Assembly: GCF_001984055.1 (NCBI RefSeq)
Contig: NZ_LYVO01000003.1
Location: 62,001-126,000 of the forward strand
DNA from: Variovorax sp. KK3
GTDB taxonomy: Bacteria > Pseudomonadota > Gammaproteobacteria > Burkholderiales > Burkholderiaceae_C
Direction: 5' to 3'
DNA length: 64,000 nucleotides
In this document: one piece after another, positions 17,475 to 26,334 of the stretch
Numbering within the stretch: the first letter of the stretch is position 1
Layout of the letters: each line of letters starts with the position of its first letter
Position numbers and translations under genes: made by a program
The notes under the pieces: model-generated
Seen by the model: the letters and a program-made list of their open reading frames with translations, nothing else
What the model was told of the DNA's origin: nothing
The model's database searches: none

Positions 17475-18149
17475 ATGCGCCTTCTCGTCGACAAGCTCCC
17501 CGTCCGGTCCGATTTCGTGGACACGGTGTACCGGGTGCTGCTCGACGCCATCGCCGACGGCTCCCTGGCCCCCGGCGAACGCATCACACAGGAAGAGATC
17601 GCCGAGCAACTCCACGTGTCGCGCTCTCCGGTGCTGCAGGCGCTGCGGCTGCTCAAGAAAGACGGGCTCATCGAAGACGCGCCGGGCCGGGGCGTGCAGG
17701 TGGCGCAGCTCGACCCGGCATGGGTCGGCCAGGTGTACGAAGTGCGCAGCGCCCTCGATGCGCTCGCCGCGCGTCTCGCCGCCAAGGCACGCCACGCCAT
17801 CGATCCGGCGCTGATCGAGCGTGGCCGCATCGCTGCCGAAGGCTCGGACCTCAAGGCCATCATCGATGCCGACCTGGCCTTCCACAACGCCGTGTACGAC
17901 GCGTCGGGCAATCCGCTCATCGCCGAAAGCGCCAACCGCTACTGGATGCATCTGCGTCGCGTGATGGGCGCCGTGCACCGCACGGCCAAGCGTCGCGCCA
18001 CCATCTGGGACGAGCACCAGGCCATTGCCGATGCCATTGCCCAGGGCGACGCCGAGCGCGCCGTGCGACTGAGCGATCAGCACATCAGCCGGGCCCGGAC
18101 CAACGTGGTCGCCCAACTCGGCGAACTTCTCGGATCACAGAAGGCTTGA
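17475..18149 (+). CDS. GntR-family regulator (FadR/FCD subfamily)
   Basis: A 224-residue regulator. The winged helix has ITQEEIAEQLHVSRSPVLQA and LRLLKKDGLIEDAPGRGVQV. The C-terminal FCD domain is all-helical, with the metal or acid site residues in DADLAFHNAVYDASGNPLI and ATIWDEHQAIADAI. FCD regulators usually sense small carboxylic acids. It is divergent from the NTF2-like gene; the gene after it is an unknown membrane-anchored protein, so its target is unclear. Confidence 0.92.
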   Translation: MRLLVDKLPVRSDFVDTVYRVLLDAIADGSLAPGERITQEEIAEQLHVSRSPVLQALRLLKKDGLIEDAPGRGVQVAQLDPAWVGQVYEVRSALDALAARLAAKARHAIDPALIERGRIAAEGSDLKAIIDADLAFHNAVYDASGNPLIAESANRYWMHLRRVMGAVHRTAKRRATIWDEHQAIADAIAQGDAERAVRLSDQHISRARTNVVAQLGELLGSQKA

Positions 18150-18154
18150 CGTCC

Positions 18155-18817
18155 ATGGTGGCAGAGCACCCGTCGAAACCCGGTCTGCTTCGGTCTTCAG
18201 CGCCGTGGTTGATTGCGGCTGCGCTGGCGGTCGGCCTGTTCCTGTACTTGCGCCCGGCGCCCTTCGCGATCGTCGAGAAGCAAGTCTCCACGCTCGACCC
18301 CGCGCAAGTCATCGTCCTGCGCACGCCCGGCGGCACGCTCGAAGTGTCGACCCTCGTGAAGAACGAGGAGTTCGGGTGGCGCTCGACCTACACCTGCGCG
18401 TGGATCGACTGCGGCCAGCGTGTCGGCAAGGTGCGCCTGCCGGTTCACTACACCTACCGCATTCCGCTCGCGGAAACCTGGACCTTGAGGCTGCAGGGCG
18501 ACACCTACGTGCTCAGCGTGCCGGCACCCGAGCCGCGGCTGCCACCCGGCATCGACCTGTCGAAGGCCGAGTTCAGCAGCGAGCGCGGCGGCCTCATCGC
18601 GCCGAGCGTTGCGGCCAACCGCGACATGATGTTGAAGAACCTCGGGCCGGAGCTTGCGCAACGGGCGCAGCGGGCGGAGTACCTGCAGCAGCAGATGCCG
18701 TCGGCCGAGGCCACCGTCCGCGAGTTCGCGCAAAAGTGGATGCGCGAGCAGATGGGTGAGAAGGGCGAAACCAAGAAGGCGGTGCGGGTGGAGTTCAGGG
18801 TTGGAGAGATCAACTAG
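18155..18817 (+). CDS. Membrane-anchored periplasmic protein of unknown function
   Basis: A 220-residue protein with one N-terminal membrane segment (SSAPWLIAAALAVGLFLYL, about residues 14-32) and the rest predicted outside the cytoplasm. The body contains VIVLRTPGGTLEVSTLVKNE, TYTCAWIDCGQRVGKVRLPV and a charged helical C-terminus. The LRTPGG-LEVSTL stretch recalls uncharacterised envelope proteins of the DUF4230 type, but I am not certain. It starts 5 bases after the GntR stop and may be co-transcribed. Confidence 0.65.
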   Translation: MVAEHPSKPGLLRSSAPWLIAAALAVGLFLYLRPAPFAIVEKQVSTLDPAQVIVLRTPGGTLEVSTLVKNEEFGWRSTYTCAWIDCGQRVGKVRLPVHYTYRIPLAETWTLRLQGDTYVLSVPAPEPRLPPGIDLSKAEFSSERGGLIAPSVAANRDMMLKNLGPELAQRAQRAEYLQQQMPSAEATVREFAQKWMREQMGEKGETKKAVRVEFRVGEIN

Positions 18818-18868
18818 CAGCCAGCGGCCGGCAGCAGCCCACTGCACATCGCGCCCTGGTGGCGGCCT

Positions 18869-19264
18869 TCAGTTGATGATCTCCCCCATCCCGACGCGCA
18901 CGCGCTCCCTGAGCTGCCGGATGTACTCCGCATCGAAGGGCTCCCAGCTCTCCAATTCGCCGACGATCCGAAGCGGCTCCCGGCTGCGGTACGAGCGTGT
19001 GGGATTGCCTGGAAACTTCTTGTCGGTGACGTTGGGGTCGTCCTCATACGCGCCGGTGGGTTCGACGATGTAGACGCGGCCACGGCCGTCGCCCTTCGCC
19101 ATCTCGGCGGCCAGCCCCGCGCCCTTGGGCCAGGCGGTGAAGTAGATGTGGTTCATGACCACGCTGCCGTCGTAGTTCGAGCGAAAGCCCGCGGTGAGCA
19201 GGTCGCCCACCTGCAGGTCGGCCCGCGTGCCGTGGAAGAAAGGGCCGGTGTCCGAGACAGCCAT
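18869..19264 (-). CDS. arr: NAD+-rifampin ADP-ribosyltransferase (Arr)
   Basis: A 131-residue protein matching the compact Arr family, which inactivates rifampin by ADP-ribosylation. Hallmarks include FFHGTRADLQVGDLL near the N-terminus, VYIVEPTGAYEDDPNVTDKK and the conserved GNPTRSYRSREPLRIVGE. Length is normal. It stands alone, between a converging gene and an AraC regulator, with no integron or transposon signs, so it looks like a resident chromosomal copy. Activity on rifamycins is expected from the family; the native role may differ. Confidence 0.92.
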   Translation of the reverse strand: MAVSDTGPFFHGTRADLQVGDLLTAGFRSNYDGSVVMNHIYFTAWPKGAGLAAEMAKGDGRGRVYIVEPTGAYEDDPNVTDKKFPGNPTRSYRSREPLRIVGELESWEPFDAEYIRQLRERVRVGMGEIIN

Positions 19265-19309
19265 CGCCGGTCGCTCCTCTGCAAAAAAGAAAGCCGCGGA
19301 GTCTACCGG

Positions 19310-20413
19310 TCAACCCGCGCCCTTGCGATACGCACCCGCCGCGCTGCCCGTCCAGCCCTTGAACGCCCGTTGGAACGCCGGGCTGTCCGCAAAGCCCAGG
19401 TCATACGCGAGCTGCGCCAGCGGCACGCTGCTGGTGTTGAGCCGCACGATGGCCATGTCGCGGCGCAGCTCGTCCTTGAGCGACTGGAAGGACGTGCCCT
19501 CCGCCGCCAGCTTGCGCTGCAGCGTCGACGCCGACATGCTCATCGCGCCGGCCGTGGCGCCCAGGTCGGGCCAGGCGGGCATGGTGCGCTGCAGGTGCTC
19601 GCGCACACGCGCGCCGACCGCGTCGTTGCCGCGGCGCGGCACGATCATCTGCGCCTGCGCGTCGGCCAGAAAGGCGCGCACGGCCGCGTCGTCGCGGCGA
19701 ATGGGGTCGGCCAGCCGGCCCGCGGCGAACCAGAAGGCCGACTCCTTGCAGCCGAAATGCAGCGTCGCCGGAAACACCTTGCCGTACTGGCTGGCATACG
19801 AGGGGCTGTTGAAGGCGAAGTCGAAGCGCGCCGCCGGCAGCTGCCCGCCGACCAGCCACGCGCACAGGCGCCACAGGATGCGCAGCAGCAGCTCGTGCAG
19901 AAAGGGCTCGTACGTGCGTGCCGCGGGGTCGACCAGGCGAATCGCCAGGCCCGCCAGCTCGTTCGCGCCGTCGCCCGCGCGCACCGGCTGCAGCGTCACG
20001 TCGTCCTGCAGCAGCCTGAAGATGTGCGCCACGCGGCGAATGGCCGCCTGCAGCGTGGGCGCACCGGCCGCGGCCCGCACCAGCATCGCCAGGCTGCCGC
20101 GCTTGAGGCGCCGCGACAGCAGGCCCAGGCATTCGTCGTCGAGCCGGTCCATCAGCAGCCGGAACAGCGTGTGGTACTGCTCGGCCGTGACGCGCGCGCC
20201 GGGCTCGTCGAGCAGCTCGGGTGCGATGCCCACATCCACCAGGCAGCGCGTGCGCATCTCGCTCGCCTGCGGCACGCCCGACAGCATGCCCTGCACGAAC
20301 ACGATGGGCACGGTCGCCGGCGGCCGCAGGAGCGGCGGTGGATGTGGATGGGGCTGCTGCATGGCCAGACGTAGCGTGACGTGATTTGCCATCGAATCGG
20401 TGCGATGCGCCAT
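19310..20413 (-). CDS. AraC-family regulator with arabinose-binding-like N-terminal domain
   Basis: A 367-residue regulator. The first two thirds resemble the OruR/ArgR-type ligand domain (LVDVGIAPELLDEPGARVTA, FRLLMDRLDDECLGLLSRRL). The C-terminal AraC domain has MSMSASTLQRKLAAEGTSFQ and LAQLAYDLGFADSPAFQRAF, the two helix-turn-helix units. Starts at 20413, 20392 or 20362 are all possible and none has a strong ribosome site. It is divergent from the acyl-CoA degradation operon, which it probably controls in response to a fatty or ring-derived acid. Confidence 0.9.
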   Translation of the reverse strand: MAHRTDSMANHVTLRLAMQQPHPHPPPLLRPPATVPIVFVQGMLSGVPQASEMRTRCLVDVGIAPELLDEPGARVTAEQYHTLFRLLMDRLDDECLGLLSRRLKRGSLAMLVRAAAGAPTLQAAIRRVAHIFRLLQDDVTLQPVRAGDGANELAGLAIRLVDPAARTYEPFLHELLLRILWRLCAWLVGGQLPAARFDFAFNSPSYASQYGKVFPATLHFGCKESAFWFAAGRLADPIRRDDAAVRAFLADAQAQMIVPRRGNDAVGARVREHLQRTMPAWPDLGATAGAMSMSASTLQRKLAAEGTSFQSLKDELRRDMAIVRLNTSSVPLAQLAYDLGFADSPAFQRAFKGWTGSAAGAYRKGAG

Positions 20414-20520
20414 CGCCCGTGCGGCCCGGGGTTTCTAACATGAGCCCACATCGGCACGCGACCCGCGAATTCCCGCAGTCGACGTCGGCGGCAAAGACCC
20501 GAGCCACAGGAGACGACACC

Positions 20521-22092
20521 ATGTACATGACCCAAGGCCTGCACCGCGCGGTGCAGCAGAACCCCGAGCGCATCGCGTCGCGCTTCGGCGACCGGCACCG
20601 CAGCTACGCCCAGTTCGCCGACCGCGTGGCGCGCCTTGCCGGCGCGCTGCAGAGCCTGGGCATGCAGGTGGGCGACCGGGTCGCGATGCTGTCGCTCAAC
20701 TCCGACCGCTACCTCGAATACCAGATGGGCGTGCCCTGGGGCGGCGGCGTGCTCAACCCCTGCAACATCCGCTGGTCGGCAGCGGAGATCCTGTACTCGC
20801 TCAACGACTCGGGCTCGACCATCCTGCTGGTCGACGACGCCTTCATCCCGCTGCTCGCGCAGTTTCGCGACCAGGCCAGCAGCCTGCGCCACGTCATCTA
20901 CTGCGGCGACAAGCACGGCCGCGGCGAGGCGCCGGCCGGCATGCTGCATTACGAAGACATCGTGGCCGCCGCTCAGCCGGTGGTCGACTGCCTGCGCAGC
21001 GGCGAAGACCTGGCCGGCATCTTCTACACGGGCGGCACCACCGGCTTCCCCAAGGGCGTGATGCTGAGCCACGCCAACATCGTGAGCTCGTCGCTCATGT
21101 CGCTGGCCGGCGGGCTGGCCGTGCCGGGCGGCGTGTACCTGCACGCGGCGCCCATGTTCCACCTGGCCGACATGGGCATCTCGGGCCCGCACTGGCTCGA
21201 GGGCAACACGCATTCGATCGTGCCCGCCTTCGCGCCCGAGCTGGTGCTCGACACGCTGGCGCGCGACCGCGTCACGCACCTGCTGCTGGTGCCCACCATG
21301 ATCCAGATGATGGTCGACCACCCGTCGATGAAGAAGGAGCGCGACCTGAGCGCGCTGCGCGCCATCGTCTACGGCGCATCGCCGATTTCGGAAGCGGTGC
21401 TCGACCGCGCCATGGCCGCGCTGCCGGGCGTCGAGTTCACGCAGTGCTACGGCATGACCGAACTCTCGCCCGTGGCCACGGTGCTCTCGCCGCTGTATCA
21501 CAAGGCCGAATCGCGCCACCTGGGCAAGCACCGCTCGGCCGGCCGCGCGAGCTACGTCACCGAGGTGCGGATCGTCGATGCGCAAGGCGCCGAAGTGCCG
21601 CGCGGCACCGTCGGCGAAGTGACTGTGCGCGGCCCCAACGTGATGCAGGGCTACTGGAACCAGCCCGAGATGACGGCCGCCGCCTTGCGCAACGGCTGGA
21701 TGCACACGGGCGATGGCGCCTACATGGACGACGACGGCTTCGTCTTCATCGCCGATCGCCTGAAGGACATGATCATCAGCGGCGGTGAGAACGTGTACTC
21801 CGTCGAGGTGGAGAACGCCGTCGCCAAGCATGCGGCCGTGGCGGCCTGCGCGGTCATCGGCATCCCCAGCGACGAATGGGGCGAGTCGGTGCATGCCGTG
21901 GTCGTGTGCAAGCCGGGCCAGACGCTGTCGGCGCCCGACCTGATCGCGCACTGCAAGACGCTGATCGCCGGCTACAAATGCCCGCGCAGCCTCGAAGTGG
22001 TGGAGGCACTGCCCATCTCGGGCGCCGGCAAGGTGCTCAAGATGAACCTGCGCAAACCCTACTGGGAAGGCCGCGAGCGCGCGGTAGCCTGA
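20521..22092 (+). CDS. Acyl-CoA synthetase (AMP-forming)
   Basis: A 523-residue AMP-dependent ligase. The P-loop is FYTGGTTGFPKGVMLSH; later motifs include QCYGMTELSPVATVL, GWMHTGDGAYMDDDGF and the C-terminal lysine region PISGAGKVLKMNLRK. It activates a carboxylic acid as its CoA ester and is the first gene of a beta-oxidation-like operon. The start has a good AGGAGACGACACC ribosome site. Length and motifs fit medium- or long-chain or ring-acid ligases; chain length cannot be read from sequence. Confidence 0.93.
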   Translation: MYMTQGLHRAVQQNPERIASRFGDRHRSYAQFADRVARLAGALQSLGMQVGDRVAMLSLNSDRYLEYQMGVPWGGGVLNPCNIRWSAAEILYSLNDSGSTILLVDDAFIPLLAQFRDQASSLRHVIYCGDKHGRGEAPAGMLHYEDIVAAAQPVVDCLRSGEDLAGIFYTGGTTGFPKGVMLSHANIVSSSLMSLAGGLAVPGGVYLHAAPMFHLADMGISGPHWLEGNTHSIVPAFAPELVLDTLARDRVTHLLLVPTMIQMMVDHPSMKKERDLSALRAIVYGASPISEAVLDRAMAALPGVEFTQCYGMTELSPVATVLSPLYHKAESRHLGKHRSAGRASYVTEVRIVDAQGAEVPRGTVGEVTVRGPNVMQGYWNQPEMTAAALRNGWMHTGDGAYMDDDGFVFIADRLKDMIISGGENVYSVEVENAVAKHAAVAACAVIGIPSDEWGESVHAVVVCKPGQTLSAPDLIAHCKTLIAGYKCPRSLEVVEALPISGAGKVLKMNLRKPYWEGRERAVA

Positions 22093-22128
22093 AGTGGGCC
22101 GCATGCCCGAACGACAAGGAGCAATCGA

Positions 22129-23313
22129 ATGAGCCGTGATGTCTACATCGGTGGGGTCGGCATGATCCCCTTCAAGAAGCCGGGCACCCATGCCCCCTAC
22201 CCGGAGATGGCCGCAACCGCCACCCGCGCCGCGCTGGCCGATGCCGGCATCGGCTACGAGGTGGTGCAGCAGGCCTACGTCGGCTACGTGTACGGCGACT
22301 CCACCGCCGGCCAGCGTGCGCTGTACGAGGTGGGCATGAGCGGCATCCCCATCGTCAACGTCAACAACAACTGCTCCACCGGCTCGACCGCGCTCTTCCT
22401 GGCGCGCCAGGCCGTGGCCAGCGGCGCGGCCGAATGCGTGCTGGCGCTGGGCTTCGAGCACATGAACCCCGGCGCGCTCGGCGCCGTGTTCAACGACCGG
22501 CCCAGTCCCTTCGAGCGCTTCGACGACGCCACGCGCGAGCTGGTCGGCAAGGACGACATTCCGCTCGCGCTGCGCTACTTCGGCGGTGCCGGCCTCGCTC
22601 ACATGGAAGCGCACGGCACGCAGCTGTCGACCTTCGCGAAGATCCGCGCCAAGGCCAGCCGGCACGCGGCCCACAACCCGATGGCGCTGTTCCGCACGGT
22701 GGTGACTGAAGACGACGTGATGAACTCGCCGGTGATGTGGCCCGGTGTCATGACCCGGCTCATGGCCTGCCCGCCGACCTGCGGCGCCGCGGCCGCCATC
22801 GTGTGTTCGGAGGCCTTCGCCGCTGCGCACAACATCGACCGTGGCGTGCGCATCCGCGCGCAGGCCATGACCACCGACACGCCCGTGAGCTTCGAGGCGC
22901 GCGACATGCGCGAGCTGGTCGGCTTCAGCATGGCACGTGATGCCGCGCGCCAGGTCTACGAAGCCGCGGGCATCGGGCCGGGCGACGTCGACGTGGTCGA
23001 GCTGCACGACTGCTTCGCGCACAACGAGCTGCTGAGCTACGAGGCGCTGGGCCTGTGCCCCGAGGGCGGCGCGGAGAAGTTCGTGATCGACGGCGACAAC
23101 ACCTACGGCGGCCAGGTGGTCACAAACCCCTCGGGCGGCTTGCTGAGCAAGGGCCACCCGCTCGGCGCGACCGGCCTGGCGCAGTGCACCGAGCTCGTGC
23201 AGCAACTGCGCGGCACGGCCGAGCAACGCCAGGTGCAGGGAGCCAGGCTCGCGCTGCAGCACAACCTGGGCCTGGGCGGCGCCTGCGTCGTCACCCTGTA
23301 CGAGAAGGTCTGA
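22129..23313 (+). CDS. SCP-x-type thiolase (acetyl-CoA acetyltransferase family)
   Basis: A 394-residue thiolase of the lipid-transfer (SCP-x) branch, typical of sterol and branched-chain acid breakdown. The nucleophile Cys82 is in VNNNCSTGSTALFLARQAV. VVELHDCFAHNELLSYEALG and SGGLLSKGHPLGATG give the branch-specific His and the C-terminal catalytic region. The start has an AAGGAG ribosome site. It follows the ligase by 36 bases and precedes the first MaoC-type gene by 4, so it is inside the operon. Confidence 0.92.
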   Translation: MSRDVYIGGVGMIPFKKPGTHAPYPEMAATATRAALADAGIGYEVVQQAYVGYVYGDSTAGQRALYEVGMSGIPIVNVNNNCSTGSTALFLARQAVASGAAECVLALGFEHMNPGALGAVFNDRPSPFERFDDATRELVGKDDIPLALRYFGGAGLAHMEAHGTQLSTFAKIRAKASRHAAHNPMALFRTVVTEDDVMNSPVMWPGVMTRLMACPPTCGAAAAIVCSEAFAAAHNIDRGVRIRAQAMTTDTPVSFEARDMRELVGFSMARDAARQVYEAAGIGPGDVDVVELHDCFAHNELLSYEALGLCPEGGAEKFVIDGDNTYGGQVVTNPSGGLLSKGHPLGATGLAQCTELVQQLRGTAEQRQVQGARLALQHNLGLGGACVVTLYEKV

Positions 23314-23317
23314 CCCG

Positions 23318-23758
23318 ATGATCGACCGCCAATGGATCGGGCACGAGCTGCCGCCTTCTGTGCTGCCCATCGAGCGCACGCGCCTCGTCTTCTTCGCCAA
23401 GGCCATCGGCGAGACCGACCCCGTCTACACCGACACCGAAGCCGCGCGCGCGGCAGGCTATGCCGACCTTCCCGCGCCGCCCACCTTCTTGTTCGCGGCG
23501 GAGCTGGATTCAGGCGCGACCGACCGGCTGCTCGATCAGCTGCAGATTCCGTTGGCCAAGCTGCTGCACGGCGAGCAAAGCTTCGACTACCACGCCCCCG
23601 TGTGCGCGGGCGACACGGTCACGGTGCAATCGCGCATCACCGACATCTACGACAAGAAGAACGGTGCGCTCGAATTCGTCGTCAAGTCGTCGGTCGCGAC
23701 CAACCAGCGCGGCGAGCGTGTCGCCGAGCTGCGCACGGTGATCGTCTGCAAGCACTAG
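23318..23758 (+). CDS. MaoC N-terminal-type (FAS1-like) dehydratase domain protein
   Basis: A 146-residue hot-dog-fold protein. The N-terminus carries RTRLVFFAKAIGETDPVYTD, and LLHGEQSFDYHAPVCAGDTV is the conserved strand-loop. It probably forms a hydratase with the adjacent MaoC protein, the two making one active enoyl-CoA hydratase unit as in sterol side-chain pathways. It starts 4 bases after the thiolase stop. Confidence 0.85.
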   Translation: MIDRQWIGHELPPSVLPIERTRLVFFAKAIGETDPVYTDTEAARAAGYADLPAPPTFLFAAELDSGATDRLLDQLQIPLAKLLHGEQSFDYHAPVCAGDTVTVQSRITDIYDKKNGALEFVVKSSVATNQRGERVAELRTVIVCKH

Positions 23759-23782
23759 CGGCGTACCGCAACAGGAAGCCCC

Positions 23783-24202
23783 ATGTCATTTCCCACATTC
23801 GCCGCGGTGCAGGTCGGCGACAGCCTGCCCGACGTGCAATTGCCGCCGGTCGACCGCACCACGCTCGCGCTCTTCGCGGGTGCCTCGGGCGACCACAACC
23901 CGATCCACATCGACCTCGACTTCGCACGCCGCTCGGGCATGCCCGACGTTTTTGCGCAGGGCATGCTCGGCATGGCCTGGCTGGGCCGCGTGCTGACCGG
24001 CTGGGCACCGCAAGGCCGGCTGCGCCGGTACAGCGTGCGCTTTCAGGGCATCACGCATCTTGGCCACGCCATGCGCTGCACCGGCCGCGTGGCCGAGAAG
24101 CTCGAGCACCACGGCGAGGCCTGCGTGCGCGTCGAGCTGTCGAGCGTCAACCAGCATGGCCAGGTGCGCATCGTGGGCGATGCGCTGGTCGCGCTGCTTT
24201 GA
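23783..24202 (+). CDS. MaoC-like enoyl-CoA hydratase
   Basis: A 139-residue hot-dog protein carrying the hydratase signature: Asp and His in AGASGDHNPIHIDLDFARRS are the catalytic pair of MaoC and R-specific enoyl-CoA hydratases. The preceding small gene lacks this motif, so this is the catalytic subunit of the presumed pair. It lies 24 bases downstream of its partner and upstream of the SDR gene. Confidence 0.88.
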   Translation: MSFPTFAAVQVGDSLPDVQLPPVDRTTLALFAGASGDHNPIHIDLDFARRSGMPDVFAQGMLGMAWLGRVLTGWAPQGRLRRYSVRFQGITHLGHAMRCTGRVAEKLEHHGEACVRVELSSVNQHGQVRIVGDALVALL

Positions 24203-24271
24203 CGCTGCCTCACGCTTCCCCGCTTTGAGCTTTCCCATTCAATCACCCAACACGAACACGGAGTCGAACAC

Positions 24272-25102
24272 ATGACACGCAAGCTCGAGGGCAAGGTCGC
24301 CCTCATCAGCGGCTCGGGCCGCGGCATCGGACGCGCCATCGCCCTCAAGCTGGCCAGCGAGGGCGCGCGCGTCGTCGTCAACGACCTCGACGCCGAGCCG
24401 GCCGACGAGACCGTGCGCACCATCCGCGAAGCCGGCGGCCAGGCCATCGCCTGCGTGGGCAGCGTGTCGGCGCCCGACTTCGCCGAGCGCTTCGTCGGCA
24501 CGGCGGTCAGCGAGTTCAAGGGCCTCGACATCATCATCAACAACGCCGGCTACACCTGGGACAACGTGCTCCAGAAAATGACCGACGAGCAGTGGTACGC
24601 CATGATCGACGTACACCTGACCGCGCCCTTTCGCATCCTGCGCGCCGCGCAGCCCGTGCTGCGCGCGCTGTCGAAGGCCGACACCGAAGCCGGCCGCCGC
24701 GTCGTGCGCAAGGTGGTCAACATCTCGTCGATGGCCGGCCTGTTCGGCAACGCCGGCCAGGCCAACTACGCCACGGCCAAGGCCGGCATCACCGGCATGA
24801 CGGCCACGCTGGCCAAGGAATGGGGCCGCATGAACGTCACCGTGAACTGCGTGGCCTACGGGCTCATCCAGACGCGCCTGACGCACAGCACCGCCGAAGC
24901 GTCCACCGCCAACATCGACGGCCGCGACATCAAGGTCGGCATCAACGCCGACCTGATGGCGATGATGGAGCGCAGCATTCCCCTGGGCCGCGGCGGCACG
25001 CCCGACGAGGCGGCCGGCGCGGTGTACATGCTCTGCATTCCCGAGTCGGACTACGTCAGTGGCCAGACGCTGACCTGCAGCGGCGGCCTCACCGGCATTT
25101 GA
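24272..25102 (+). CDS. Short-chain dehydrogenase/reductase
   Basis: A 276-residue classical SDR. The cofactor loop is ISGSGRGIGRAIALKL, followed by NNAGYTWDN, and the catalytic pair lies in GQANYATAKAGITGMT with the Ser in VVNISSMAG. It probably oxidises the 3-hydroxyacyl-CoA produced by the MaoC hydratase. The insertion VLRALSKADTEAGRRVVRKV before the catalytic Ser resembles the multifunctional-enzyme-type 3-hydroxyacyl-CoA dehydrogenases. It is preceded by a GGAG ribosome site. Confidence 0.9.
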   Translation: MTRKLEGKVALISGSGRGIGRAIALKLASEGARVVVNDLDAEPADETVRTIREAGGQAIACVGSVSAPDFAERFVGTAVSEFKGLDIIINNAGYTWDNVLQKMTDEQWYAMIDVHLTAPFRILRAAQPVLRALSKADTEAGRRVVRKVVNISSMAGLFGNAGQANYATAKAGITGMTATLAKEWGRMNVTVNCVAYGLIQTRLTHSTAEASTANIDGRDIKVGINADLMAMMERSIPLGRGGTPDEAAGAVYMLCIPESDYVSGQTLTCSGGLTGI

Positions 25103-25118
25103 ACGGCAGCGCAAGAAC

Positions 25119-26282
25119 ATGTCGCACCCCTTGCTGCCCCGGCTCCATCGCCACGCGTGGATGGACGAGAGCATCGACGCGTTTCGCGAGCAGGTGCGCC
25201 GCTACGTCACGAACGAACTCGCACCGCAGCTCGACGGCTGGCGCCGCCAGGGCTTCATTCCGCGCGAGGTGTGGCGGCCCTTCGGCGAGATGGGCTTCCT
25301 GCTGCCCGAGCTGAGCGAAGCGTACGGCGGCGCCGGCGCCTCGCTTGCCTACCAGATGGTGGTGCAGGACGAGTTCGCACGCGCCGAGATGCCCGCCAAC
25401 ACGGCCGTGCACAACCTGGCCGCCCACTACATCCTGGACTACGGCACCGAGGCACAAAAGCGCCGATGGCTGCCGCGCATGGCCAGCGGCGAGCTGCTCG
25501 CCGGCATCGCGCTTACCGAGCCCGGCTGCGGATCGGACCTGAAGGCGCTGCGCACCCGCGCGCGGCTCGACGGCGACCATTACGTCATCGATGGCGCCAA
25601 GACCTTCATCACCAACGGCTTCAGCGCCAGCCTGCTGGTCGTGGCCGTGCGCACCGGCGATGCGGGCAGCCGCGGCGTGTCGCTCGTCGTGCTCGAAACC
25701 CAAGACCTGCCGGGCTTTCGCGTCGGCCGCCGGCTCGAGAAGCTGGGGCAGCATGCGTCGGACACGGCGGAGCTTTTCTTCGACGGCGTTCGCGTGCCCG
25801 CCAGCCACCTGCTGGGCGAGGTGCCCGGCAACGGCTTCGTGCAGCTCATGAGCCAGCTGCCCTACGAGCGCACGCTGCTGTGCGTGCCCGCCGCCGCCGT
25901 CATCGAACGCGCGGTGGAGCTCACCGTCGAGTACACGCGCGAGCGCAAGGCCTTCGGCCACACGGTCTTCGACTTTCAGAACACGCGCTTCAAGCTGGCC
26001 GAGTGCGCCACCCTCGCGCACGTGGTGCGCACCTTCGTCAACGACTGCATCCAGCGCCTGCTCGACGGCACGCTCGATGACGAGGCCGCCTACATGGCCA
26101 AGTGGTGGTGCACCGAGCAGCAGGGCAAGGTCACCGACGAATGCGTGCAGCTCTTCGGCGGCTATGGCTACATGGCCGAGTACCCGATTGCACGCATGCA
26201 TGCCGACGCGCGCGTGCAGCGCATCTACGGCGGCACCACCGAGATCATGAAAGACCTGATCGCCCGCAAGCTGGGCGCCTGA
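25119..26282 (+). CDS. Acyl-CoA dehydrogenase
   Basis: A 387-residue FAD enzyme of the acyl-CoA dehydrogenase family, catalysing the alpha-beta desaturation step. Family motifs are GIALTEPGCGSDLKALRTRA, DGAKTFITNGFSASLLVVAV, and the C-terminal FGGYGYMAEYPIARMHAD with RIYGGTTEIMKDLIARKLG. The TEIM position aligns with the region of the catalytic base. It completes the set of beta-oxidation steps in this operon. Confidence 0.94.
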   Translation: MSHPLLPRLHRHAWMDESIDAFREQVRRYVTNELAPQLDGWRRQGFIPREVWRPFGEMGFLLPELSEAYGGAGASLAYQMVVQDEFARAEMPANTAVHNLAAHYILDYGTEAQKRRWLPRMASGELLAGIALTEPGCGSDLKALRTRARLDGDHYVIDGAKTFITNGFSASLLVVAVRTGDAGSRGVSLVVLETQDLPGFRVGRRLEKLGQHASDTAELFFDGVRVPASHLLGEVPGNGFVQLMSQLPYERTLLCVPAAAVIERAVELTVEYTRERKAFGHTVFDFQNTRFKLAECATLAHVVRTFVNDCIQRLLDGTLDDEAAYMAKWWCTEQQGKVTDECVQLFGGYGYMAEYPIARMHADARVQRIYGGTTEIMKDLIARKLGA

Positions 26283-26334
26283 GCCGCTGCGCGACCCTGC
26301 GCTCTCGAGTTCCATCCACCGAGGAGACATCGCC

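Noticed and set aside
20152..23406. 1084-codon open frame on the minus strand
   Set aside because: Antisense to the CoA ligase and thiolase genes, whose family motifs are unmistakable; no motif in the long frame.
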